A DNA stretch of 31,140 nucleotides, from assembly GCA_002293275.1 (NCBI GenBank), contig DBCX01000060.1:5853-36992 (forward strand), written 5' to 3'. Below the pieces are notes generated by a model. It saw only the letters and a list, made by a program, of their open reading frames with translations, made no database searches and was not told the origin of the DNA. This DNA is from Cyanobacteria bacterium UBA947 (GTDB taxonomy: Bacteria > Cyanobacteriota > Vampirovibrionia > Gastranaerophilales > Gastranaerophilaceae). Positions 15,372 to 21,327 of the stretch are shown here, one piece after another. Every line of letters begins with the position of its first letter. The first letter of the stretch is position 1. A program made the translations under genes and the position numbers.

Positions 15372-16118
15372 TTAGTTGGCCGGCGGCTCTGTTCCAGTGT
15401 CTGCCGGTTTTTCCCCTTCTTCAGCCGACACCGTAACTTTTTTAATCGCTTCGTCAAGCGTTGTCAGTGCTGTGGTCACTTTGGTATCGGTTGAGCCGCA
15501 TTCTGTCAACACTTTTTGCAGATGCAAAGCGGTTGAACCTGTCAATTGATCTTCGCCGATATTTTGGACAAAATAGTTGATGAAGTTAGCCACCGGGTCG
15601 CCGTTTGCCTCGGTATCTTTTTCGTGGATCTTGTTCCAGGCCTCAATTACTTTAAGGACGTTGTCTGCGGTTACTTCTTCTTTGATAATTTTTTCGATTT
15701 CGGCAATGTTTTGAAAACCTTTCAGATCCTCGTCGCAGGCTTCACAGAATCTGGCCGCAATCTTATCAACGCCTTCAAGTTTTGACAAATCGTGGCCGCC
15801 GCTGTGGTTGTCTGTGCTTGAGCTGCTGCCGCCGAACATTGACATCATTTGCATGAACATATAAAACATGTCAAATCCGCCGCCGACACCGCCGCCAGCG
15901 CCATAGCCTCCGCCGATACCGCCGTTGCCGAACAATCCGATGCCGCCTCCGCCGCTGTACAAATATGACGGAGCAAACTCCGGTACGCGCGCCTGGAATC
16001 TGTTTCCAAAGTTGGCAAATATCCCGACCGGCGCTTGTGATACCGCGTAAAAACTTGCCATGTCATTCATCATGCTGCTTTGAAAAAAAGTAGACGGGTC
16101 GTAAAATGTGATCCCCAT
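15372..16118 (-). CDS. Hypothetical glycine-rich protein (248 aa)
   Basis: I do not recognise it. The start at ATG 16118 is fixed by GGAGG 9 nt upstream; the longer frame to 16229 is untranslated leader and overlaps lipM. The N-terminal part (1-60) has TFYDPSTFFQSSMMNDMASFYAVSQAP. A glycine-rich stretch at about 57-85 (GGGGIGLFGNGGIGGGYGAGGG) leads into a Met/Phe run (FDMFYMFMQMMSMFGG), a Ser/Asp linker, and a helical C-terminal domain (about 110-225). That domain includes EACDEDLKGFQNIAEIEKIIKEEVTADNVLKVIEAWNKI. There is no signal peptide. The Gly/Met part resembles low-complexity, self-associating segments. It is a single-gene unit ending at the shared terminator. Confidence 0.75.
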   Translation of the reverse strand: MGITFYDPSTFFQSSMMNDMASFYAVSQAPVGIFANFGNRFQARVPEFAPSYLYSGGGGIGLFGNGGIGGGYGAGGGVGGGFDMFYMFMQMMSMFGGSSSSTDNHSGGHDLSKLEGVDKIAARFCEACDEDLKGFQNIAEIEKIIKEEVTADNVLKVIEAWNKIHEKDTEANGDPVANFINYFVQNIGEDQLTGSTALHLQKVLTECGSTDTKVTTALTTLDEAIKKVTVSAEEGEKPADTGTEPPAN

Positions 16119-16197
16119 TTTTGTATCCTCCAAAATAAATAATTTCCCTGTGTTATTTATAAAAAGTATTTTTATTTTGGAAAATTGCTTTTTTGGA

Positions 16198-16806
16198 TCA
16201 AAACATGTTACAGGTTTGTAACATGTCAATGATTTCGGCTTTTGTTAGGCAGGGCGCAATCTCTTTTATACAGGTGATTTCATCATCCACGGGCTCGCCA
16301 AAAATTTGCTCCAATAACTTTGGGTTATAGTCGTACAAAATTGATCCGTGCTGCAAAATCCACCCGTCTTGCCTGAATTGCGCGGAGCCGATGAGTTTTT
16401 TGCCTTTATAACAAAGGTCTGCACCGGTTGACAGCAACATACAATTTGCGGTTTTTCCTATACATTTATCCCTGCCGCCGCCAAACTCCAACTCAATCCC
16501 CATTTCCGCAAACGCGTCAACCAACCCTTGCGATATGCGTTTGTACGATTCCGCGACAGTTTCGTTGCCTTGCTCGCAAACAACACTGTATGTAATCTCA
16601 TCATCGTGCAAAAGCGCTCTGCCGCCGGTCAACCGCCGCACAACATCCACGCCGTCCGGCGCTGTAAAATTTTGGTTACGCCCGATTGACACACACTTCG
16701 GCGACCACCCGTAAAGCCGAAACGCCGGCTGTTTGGCCTCCAAAAGCTCTTGGTCTATTGCCATGTTTTCAGCGCCGGTGCGGATTTCAAAAGGAATGAA
16801 CTTCAC
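16198..16806 (-). CDS. lipM: Lipoyl/octanoyl transferase family protein (LipM-like)
   Basis: This belongs to the BPL/LplA/LipB fold, whose members attach octanoyl or lipoyl groups to carrier proteins such as GcvH. The 202-aa sequence has the signatures AENMAIDQELLEA, SIGRNQNF, VRRLTGGRALLHDDEITYSV and, near the end, TANCMLLSTGADLCYKGKKLIGSAQFRQDGWILQHGSIL. The Cys in ANCM lies where LipM has its catalytic cysteine, which favours LipM over the ATP-using ligase LplA. It is shorter than typical LipM (about 270 aa), lacking much of the C-terminal region. The start is GTG 16806, in a 4-bp overlap (GTGA) with the upstream paralogue gene, so it is the last gene of that operon. Confidence 0.82.
   Translation of the reverse strand: MKFIPFEIRTGAENMAIDQELLEAKQPAFRLYGWSPKCVSIGRNQNFTAPDGVDVVRRLTGGRALLHDDEITYSVVCEQGNETVAESYKRISQGLVDAFAEMGIELEFGGGRDKCIGKTANCMLLSTGADLCYKGKKLIGSAQFRQDGWILQHGSILYDYNPKLLEQIFGEPVDDEITCIKEIAPCLTKAEIIDMLQTCNMF
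16203..16226 (-). repeat. Inverted repeat at the end of lipM
   Basis: Perfect 9-bp arms (ACATGTTAC / GTAACATGT) surround a 6-nt loop, within the last codons of lipM. On the minus strand the stem is followed by TTTTG overlapping the stop. It could be a weak terminator of the lipM operon or an operator for the glycine-rich gene downstream. Confidence 0.45.
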
Positions 16807-17690
16807 TTTTTCGCTGCTCCGTCATTTACCCCCCGCTCAAACTGCTTAAATGTTTCAGGGCCCACAAATTGTTCAAGTGCCGCACGTTTTGACATAAAAT
16901 CAGAACGCGCCTTAACCTGCATATCAAGCGCGCTTCTGTAATACGAGTCCGCCACCAAAACAACCTCGCGCGATTTGGTCAGCGAATACTCATAATTACT
17001 TTTGCGTGTTGCGGCGATTTCGCCAATCATATCAAGCTTTTTGCGCGCACTCATATAATCAAAATAAAGGTTAATTGTTTTTTGCTGCAAATCCTCAATC
17101 TTGCGCACAAGCACAATCATATCCGCATCGGTCACCTTGGTGTACTTGTAGTTCAGCGCCTTGTTATCCTGCGACATAATCCCGAAAATATTTCCGCCAA
17201 TCATTGAGCCGGCCGCCAGAATCGGATCACCTGTCATCGCGCCGGCGAGCGTTGAATAACCCGCGATATTTTTGAGCACATTTTTTACGGATTTTTCATC
17301 GGGCTTGTTCTCATCGGGGTTGGCGAGTTTGTACAGCGCAAAATTTATCGTGTCGCTGTGTGTTGCAGCGCCCTGCCACAGCATCGTCAAATCGCCCACA
17401 ATCGCGCCGCTGTCTATATCAAGGTCTGCACCGATTTCTTTTGAAATCTCTTTGATGCTCAAATCCGCGTACGTCAAGGCCGCGATATCCGGGATGCTGG
17501 TATCTTTTTTTACAAAGTTCACGGGTTTTGTTTGTTCTTCTTTGTACACGTTTTCCGGGTCGTTTGTCAACCCGAGCCGGTAAATTGACGGTTTTATGCC
17601 TTTGAGTTCGTCAAGCGTAACTGCTTGCGCCGGCAGCATAACCAATATGGAAAATATCAGGAATAACTTTTTCGCCACTTTACCCCTCAT
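16803..17690 (-). CDS. Exported helical protein B, paralogue of its upstream neighbour
   Basis: The 295-aa protein has a signal peptide (KKLFLIFSILVMLPAQAVTLD). A domain about 80-190 contains LTMLWQGAATHSDTINFALYKLANPDE and a Gly/Ala-rich stretch AGAMTGDPILAAGSMIGGNIFG. A long helical region about 195-285 contains DADMIVLVRKIEDLQQKTINLYFDYMSARKKL and SYYRSALDMQVKARSDFMSKRAALEQFVG. The same plan runs through the preceding gene, so the two are tandem duplicates. The helical hairpin recalls the periplasmic helices of TolC-type outer-membrane proteins, but no barrel strands are visible; that likeness is only suggestive. It overlaps the upstream gene by 4 bp (ATGA) and lipM by 4 bp. Confidence 0.8.
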   Translation of the reverse strand: MRGKVAKKLFLIFSILVMLPAQAVTLDELKGIKPSIYRLGLTNDPENVYKEEQTKPVNFVKKDTSIPDIAALTYADLSIKEISKEIGADLDIDSGAIVGDLTMLWQGAATHSDTINFALYKLANPDENKPDEKSVKNVLKNIAGYSTLAGAMTGDPILAAGSMIGGNIFGIMSQDNKALNYKYTKVTDADMIVLVRKIEDLQQKTINLYFDYMSARKKLDMIGEIAATRKSNYEYSLTKSREVVLVADSYYRSALDMQVKARSDFMSKRAALEQFVGPETFKQFERGVNDGAAKK

Positions 17691-18505
17691 TTGCCGCCTG
17701 CTTCCTGCATCAGCGCCGCGTTGTAGTTAAACTGGTACAAATTCAGCTTGTCCACAACTTTTTTACCCGCAAGCCGCTGCAATTCAAGGTGGTATTTTTT
17801 CGCTTCTTCCATATACTCAAACTCTTCCACGCGCATATTATCGTACAGCGACGATGAAACGGCGATTTCCAGAACATCTTTGTCCTGCAAGGCTTTTGAG
17901 TAATTTTTGTTGTACAAAAGCATCTTGGTGCGCGTTTCTTTTAGCTGAATAAGCGCGCTTTTGTAGCTGTAATATGTACCTATGATGTCATCTTGCAGCG
18001 TTTCAACAAGACTTGCAAGCTCTATTAATTCCGTGTCGGTAAGCGGAGTTTCTTTGATAATATTGTTTTTGTTGATAAGGTTTTGCGCGGCGCGGCCGGC
18101 TGCAAACGCTGATGTTTGGGTCAGGTAGCTGCCGCCTGTCATCATCGGCACAAACGAGGCGCCGGCGACCATCGCGGACATGGTTTTTGCCATAAGCGAC
18201 GAGTGGATACGTTTTGTGCTCTCGGGGCTTGCGAGCTTTTTCAGCGCAAACCCGATAACCCGGTTGTTCTCAACCGTTCCTGTCCAGAGGTTTTCAATAT
18301 CTTCAATATCTTTTTCTTTTTGGTACTCAACAATTTTCTGCACGGACTGATCGTTTTTTAAAACAAGTGTCTCCTTGGGTTTTGCTTTGACATCAGGATA
18401 GACAATCTTTTGTTTTTCAACATTGCCCAAATTAATCTCGTTCGCAAGCGCGACACCCCCAAACCCTGCGCATAAAATTGTTGCTGCCAAAAGTTTTTTC
18501 ATCAT
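17687..18505 (-). CDS. Exported helical protein A, paralogue of its downstream neighbour
   Basis: The 272-aa protein has a signal peptide (KKLLAATILCAGFGGVALA). Its mature sequence aligns along its length with protein B: IENLWTGTVENNRVIGFALKKLASPE against LTMLWQGAATHSDTINFALYKLANPD, then a Gly/Ala-rich hydrophobic stretch. The helical part LTDTELIELASLVETLQDDIIGTYYSYKSALIQL aligns with VTDADMIVLVRKIEDLQQKTINLYFDYMSARKKL. I know no family name. A hydrophobic stretch at about 110-145 could insert in a membrane or pack between helices. It is the first gene of a three-gene operon (A, B, lipM). Two adjacent ATGs exist at 18505 and 18502; a perfect extended -10 lies just upstream. Confidence 0.8.
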   Translation of the reverse strand: MMKKLLAATILCAGFGGVALANEINLGNVEKQKIVYPDVKAKPKETLVLKNDQSVQKIVEYQKEKDIEDIENLWTGTVENNRVIGFALKKLASPESTKRIHSSLMAKTMSAMVAGASFVPMMTGGSYLTQTSAFAAGRAAQNLINKNNIIKETPLTDTELIELASLVETLQDDIIGTYYSYKSALIQLKETRTKMLLYNKNYSKALQDKDVLEIAVSSSLYDNMRVEEFEYMEEAKKYHLELQRLAGKKVVDKLNLYQFNYNAALMQEAGGK

Positions 18506-18511
18506 GTCAAT

Positions 18512-18520
18512 ATTATATCA
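18512..18520 (-). promoter_or_regulatory. Extended -10 (TGATATAAT), leaderless-type promoter of protein A operon
   Basis: The consensus TG-A-TATAAT on the minus strand ends 6 nt before ATG 18505. The region carries no Shine-Dalgarno. Confidence 0.75.
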
Positions 18521-18538
18521 CCAAATGAAAATCTTGAC

Positions 18539-19330
18539 CTATATCGCCAAAAATTCATATTCAATCAAATGTTCAACAGAAATAGGCTCGCCTGTTTTGT
18601 AATCGAAGAACCTAACGTTCTCGAACGCCTTATCGGCCTTATATTTGTAAGGTGTTTTTATTGTTATCTTTTTAATATTGTCGTCAACGTAGATGTTTGA
18701 TTTGCCAAGGGAGGTGTTGCCTTTGCGGAAAGCGTCAGCCGTTGTCCCCTTAATTGATGTTGAATCAAAATAGAATGTTCTTTGGGAGCTTTCACCTGTC
18801 AAATAGATATCGGTTGAGATTTTAGCGCCGGGAGGCAGCTCAATCATATCGTCAAACGCGAGTTTGCCTATTTTTGGCGAACCGTGGATTCTTATTCCTG
18901 CCGCCTTGATATCGTTTGCCGCCGCTCCTTTCTCCACCACAACATGGCTGCCGATAATCCGGCCCGCTTTTGCACCTGAGTGCAAGTATACATCCCCTTT
19001 TGGGTTGTAAATGTCTTTTGCAACGGAGCCCTGGTATATTGTCACAGTACCTTTTTTGGTGGTAATATTGCCCGAGCGCGCGCCTTTGTACAGTGAAACA
19101 GCTCCCAAACTTGCAATATCACCGGTTTTTGCACCTTTATCCAACCGAACATCCCCTGTGCATTTAACATTGGCTATGTTATCTTTGGGGCTGATATGGA
19201 CAGCGGAATAGGTTTCTACCGTAAGGTTTTCGGGCTGCTCTCGTTTTTGCGGCGCCCGCAGCCCGCGGTTTTGCACCTGACCGTATAAAACAGGAGAGTT
19301 CCCCTGAAAAGTTATTCTTGAAACTTGCAT
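18539..19330 (-). CDS. Bactofilin-like solenoid protein with N-terminal TFQG motif
   Basis: The 263-aa protein opens MQVSRITFQGN, a short SFxG/TFxG-type N-terminal motif shared with the protein at 27069-27518. Residues about 59-160 are six consecutive imperfect repeats of 16-18 residues with the pattern G-x-V-x-hydrophobic-x-x-G-A-x-x-G-x-I, for example GDVRLDKGAKTGDIASL, GAVSLYKGARSGNITTKK and GDVYLHSGAKAGRIIG. This is how bactofilins and other right-handed beta-helices look. The C-terminal about 100 residues are a separate unknown domain. There is no signal peptide. Bactofilins polymerise into cytoskeletal filaments; whether this one does is inference. Upstream lies the 36-bp element at 19349-19384 and a weak TTTAAT -10 ending 6 nt from the ATG. 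Confidence 0.78.
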   Translation of the reverse strand: MQVSRITFQGNSPVLYGQVQNRGLRAPQKREQPENLTVETYSAVHISPKDNIANVKCTGDVRLDKGAKTGDIASLGAVSLYKGARSGNITTKKGTVTIYQGSVAKDIYNPKGDVYLHSGAKAGRIIGSHVVVEKGAAANDIKAAGIRIHGSPKIGKLAFDDMIELPPGAKISTDIYLTGESSQRTFYFDSTSIKGTTADAFRKGNTSLGKSNIYVDDNIKKITIKTPYKYKADKAFENVRFFDYKTGEPISVEHLIEYEFLAI

Positions 19331-19336
19331 ACCCGC

Positions 19337-19342
19337 ATTAAA
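19337..19342 (-). promoter_or_regulatory. Weak -10 hexamer (TTTAAT) of the solenoid gene
   Basis: TTTAAT on the minus strand ends 6 nt before ATG 19330, with no TG extension. The 36-bp element starts 6 nt further upstream, where a -35 box would be. Confidence 0.4.
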
Positions 19343-19348
19343 GCCCGT

Positions 19349-19384
19349 AAAAATAAAATTTGCTAGTAAAATATCATTCGTTTA
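19349..19384 (-). promoter_or_regulatory. 36-bp shared upstream element, copy 1
   Basis: On the plus strand this reads AAAAATAAAATTTG, two variable bases, AG, ten mostly variable bases, then TTCGTTTA. It matches the copy at 27569-27604 at 25 of 36 positions with no gap. It ends about 18 bp upstream of the start codon of the TFQG solenoid gene and occupies the -35 region. A regulator or alternative sigma site is inferred. Confidence 0.6.
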
Positions 19385-19411
19385 TATGTTATCCAAATTT
19401 GTCCGTGCCGC

Positions 19412-19417
19412 TAAAAT
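19412..19417 (+). promoter_or_regulatory. -10 hexamer (TAAAAT), leaderless-type promoter of 19424 gene
   Basis: CGC-TAAAAT ends 6 nt before ATG 19424. The identical CGCTAAAAT with the same spacing precedes the gene at 20348. Confidence 0.55.
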
Positions 19418-19423
19418 AAAATT

Positions 19424-19702
19424 ATGAGCGAAATCACAATATTACTTGGCAGGATTTTTTTGGACAGAAACGATGCCGGCGCGCATCTGGCGCTGGGCGC
19501 TGCATACAAAAACCGCGGCGACTATGAAAAAGCGCTAAAATACACGCGCACATCAATAGAGCTTGACCGATGCGACGAGGCGATTTTGCAGCTTGGCAAA
19601 TGCCACGAACTGTGCGGCGAGCATGAACTCGCGCAAATGATTTACCAAAAGCTGGAAGATACGTCTAAATTGCGACTTCTTCGGTTTGCGGCTCCGCGAT
19701 AG
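19424..19702 (+). CDS. Small TPR-repeat protein (92 aa)
   Basis: The protein is essentially two tetratricopeptide repeats: AGAHLALGAAYKNRGDYEKALKYTRTSIEL, with the conserved Gly-Tyr-Ala spacing, and DEAILQLGKCHELCGEHELAQMIYQKL. It has no signal peptide and probably acts in the cytoplasm as a binding module. The N-terminal MSEITILLGRIFLDRNDA may be a partial leading helix. Its 3' end overlaps the convergent lytic transglycosylase gene by 38 bp. The partner is unknown. Confidence 0.75.
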   Translation: MSEITILLGRIFLDRNDAGAHLALGAAYKNRGDYEKALKYTRTSIELDRCDEAILQLGKCHELCGEHELAQMIYQKLEDTSKLRLLRFAAPR

Positions 19703-20210
19703 GGATTTCCTCAGCATCTGCAACGACTTTTTGTGTCGCATCAATTATTGCCTGATCCGGATTATTTTGCAGGTGCTTGTAGTCCGCCATAATCTTGTTG
19801 ACAAACCCTCTTGTGAACGACGGTACGCCGCCGTGGTTTTTGACCGCAGTCGGACCCGCGTTGTAAGCAGCTAACGCACGCTCGTGCGAGCCGAATATTT
19901 TGTACAATTTTTGGTAGTACATCAAACCGCCCTTGATATTGTCGTTCAGGTAGTACGGGTTTAGCCCCATTGACTTGGCGGTTGCAGGCATAAGCTGAAA
20001 CACACCGATAGCGCCGGCCGGGCTTTTCGCGTCGTAGCGATAGTTTGACTCCGTGCGTGCAATACTCAACGCAAGCGCAGGGTCAACGCCTAATTCAAGA
20101 GCATGTTTCACTATCGTTGCTTTTACGGTCTTTACATCAGTTGCTTGTACCTGTCCTTGTGTGAGCATTACGCACACAAGCGTAAAAGTTAACAGTAATG
20201 CTTTTTTCAA
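19665..20210 (-). CDS. Secreted lytic transglycosylase (SLT domain)
   Basis: Lytic transglycosylases cleave murein glycan strands to 1,6-anhydro-muramyl ends, for growth or for insertion of envelope machines. The catalytic Glu lies in LALSIARTESNYRYDA. Other SLT motifs follow: SPAGAIGVFQLMPATAKSMGLNPYYL and ALAAYNAGPTAV. I place the start at TTG 20210: GAGGA lies 7 nt upstream, a TACAAT -10 lies at 20232-20237, and the product begins with a proper signal peptide (LKKALLLTFTLVCVMLTQGQVQA). The in-frame ATG at 20249 would be upstream of that promoter and put polar residues ahead of the signal. The C-terminal tail is acidic (EEIPIAEPQTEEVAI). Confidence 0.9.
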   Translation of the reverse strand: MKKALLLTFTLVCVMLTQGQVQATDVKTVKATIVKHALELGVDPALALSIARTESNYRYDAKSPAGAIGVFQLMPATAKSMGLNPYYLNDNIKGGLMYYQKLYKIFGSHERALAAYNAGPTAVKNHGGVPSFTRGFVNKIMADYKHLQNNPDQAIIDATQKVVADAEEIPIAEPQTEEVAI

Positions 20211-20231
20211 ATTGTTGTCCTCGATTTGTAA

Positions 20232-20237
20232 ATTGTA
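20232..20237 (-). promoter_or_regulatory. -10 hexamer (TACAAT) of lytic transglycosylase
   Basis: TACAAT on the minus strand would start a transcript about 15 nt upstream of the TTG start, leaving room for the GAGGA Shine-Dalgarno. It supports the TTG start. Confidence 0.45.
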
Positions 20238-20270
20238 AGCCGGAACCATAAAAGCTCTCGCAAAAGTTCC

Positions 20271-20284
20271 TTATAAGCTTATAA
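20271..20284. promoter_or_regulatory. 14-bp palindrome TTATAAGCTTATAA
   Basis: A perfect palindrome in the intergenic region between the lytic transglycosylase and the divergent 97-aa gene. It could be an operator. An AT-rich tract containing AAAAATAAA, reminiscent of the 36-bp element, lies at 20304-20312. Confidence 0.35.
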
Positions 20285-20335
20285 ATATAATAATATCATG
20301 CACAAAAATAAATTGCAAATCTGTAATATTTACGC

Positions 20336-20341
20336 TAAAAT
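20336..20341 (+). promoter_or_regulatory. -10 hexamer (TAAAAT), leaderless-type promoter of 20348 gene
   Basis: CGC-TAAAAT ends 6 nt before ATG 20348, the same nine bases and spacing as at 19412-19417. Confidence 0.55.
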
Positions 20342-20347
20342 TAGGGC

Positions 20348-20641
20348 ATGTTTAAACGTTGGTATGATATTGATCCTGCCGTGAGCGCGGCAATAAAGCG
20401 GCTTGAAGATTCACCCGAGCAGCTGCAGGTCAGATGTGCGGATTTTATTATAGACAAGCTGCGCGACTATGATTTTGATGTAAAAATGTCGCTTGATGAC
20501 CAATACCAATACATAATGCAGCGCTGGTACGACAAAAATATCAAGGTATCACACGCAATTGAGTACCTCAAACAATCGCCGACGCAGGTGAGGAAAGAGC
20601 TTGCGCTTGGGATTATAGACTATATCAAAGCGAATGGTTAG
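20348..20641 (+). CDS. Hypothetical protein made of a duplicated 35-residue unit (97 aa)
   Basis: I know no family. Residues 4-38 and 59-93 align without gaps and share 16 of 35 residues, built on RWYD...VS.AI..L..SP.Q........IID. Each unit looks like two short helices, and a 20-residue linker (RDYDFDVKMSLDDQYQYIMQ) separates them. There is no signal peptide or membrane segment. Its 3' end overlaps the convergent small exported gene by 17 bp. The repeat suggests a binding scaffold with two similar sites; the ligand is unknown. Confidence 0.72.
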   Translation: MFKRWYDIDPAVSAAIKRLEDSPEQLQVRCADFIIDKLRDYDFDVKMSLDDQYQYIMQRWYDKNIKVSHAIEYLKQSPTQVRKELALGIIDYIKANG

Positions 20642-21035
20642 GGCATTTTTTCTTTGCTCGGCCTTTGCATTTGCACTCCGGTTTCATCCCGAACACGTTA
20701 AAATTCGGGTCGGGTTTAAACATCCGCTCATCACCGCGTTTGTCAGCTTTTTTGTCAAGCCGGTTGATGGTTTTCAGCTTGGTGCGCTGCTTGCGAGTGA
20801 GGATTCTTTTTAACTCTTTTTCATATTGTTTTGCGGATTTGGCTGCGCTTTTTGCATCTGTTTGCCCTGCGGCAAGCGAGCTTTCGGCATATTTATCGTC
20901 CAGCTCGTTGAGCTGCTGTTTTTGGCACACGTTCAGGTTGAGCGCGTTAATCGTGGTTTCATTTTCAAACGCCAAGACCGGCGCCGCCAAAAACGCGCTT
21001 GCCGCTAGACAAAAAATAGTCAATAATTTCTTCAT
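20625..21035 (-). CDS. Exported small protein with Cys-rich C-terminus (136 aa)
   Basis: Start ATG 21035 is chosen because a TGATACAAT element ends 7 nt upstream; the in-frame ATG at 21044 overlaps that element. The product then begins with a clean signal peptide (KKLLTIFCLAASAFLAAPVLAFE). The mature part is a charged helical segment (VCQKQQLNELDDKYAESS, QYEKELKRILTRKQRTKLKTINRLDKKADKRG) resembling small periplasmic CpxP/Spy-like helical proteins only in general character. The tail PECKCKGRAKKKCPNH holds three Cys and a His and could bind metal. The family is not recognised. Confidence 0.72.
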   Translation of the reverse strand: MKKLLTIFCLAASAFLAAPVLAFENETTINALNLNVCQKQQLNELDDKYAESSLAAGQTDAKSAAKSAKQYEKELKRILTRKQRTKLKTINRLDKKADKRGDERMFKPDPNFNVFGMKPECKCKGRAKKKCPNHSL

Positions 21036-21042
21036 AATTAAC

Positions 21043-21051
21043 ATTGTATCA
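21043..21051 (-). promoter_or_regulatory. Extended -10 (TGATACAAT), leaderless-type promoter
   Basis: TG-A-TACAAT on the minus strand ends 7 nt before ATG 21035, which decides that start over ATG 21044. Confidence 0.6.
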
Positions 21052-21057
21052 CGAAAT

Positions 21058-21327
21058 TTACGCCGCGGCCTTTGCTATCAGGAACAGTAATATATTCTGT
21101 ATGATTTGCAGCACGATAATCGCTATGATTGGCGAAAAATCAAGCCCCCCGAATGTCGGAACAATCCGGCGGAACAGGTTCAGATAAAGGTCGGTGACCT
21201 CACGAACAGTTTTCCACGGCTGGTTGAACCAGTTGACGCTCGGTATCCAGCTTAAAAAGATTCTTAAAATAATCAAGAAATAGAACAGGTTAAATATGTT
21301 GTTGATGCCGTATACGAGTGAACTCAT
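21058..21327 (-). CDS. YggT family membrane protein
   Basis: The 89-aa protein has the YggT plan: a first membrane helix (IFNLFYFLIILRIFLSWIP), a short loop with the family sequence LYLNLFRRIVPTFGGLDFSPI, and a second helix (IAIIVLQIIQNILLFLIA). In cyanobacteria and plastids relatives (CCB3/YlmG) influence nucleoid and membrane organisation; elsewhere they lie near yggS and sepF. The start at 21327 overlaps the mtnP stop as ATGA; an ATG at 21357 would lie inside mtnP. It is the last gene of the pyrH operon. Its function is not established. Confidence 0.9.
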   Translation of the reverse strand: MSSLVYGINNIFNLFYFLIILRIFLSWIPSVNWFNQPWKTVREVTDLYLNLFRRIVPTFGGLDFSPIIAIIVLQIIQNILLFLIAKAAA

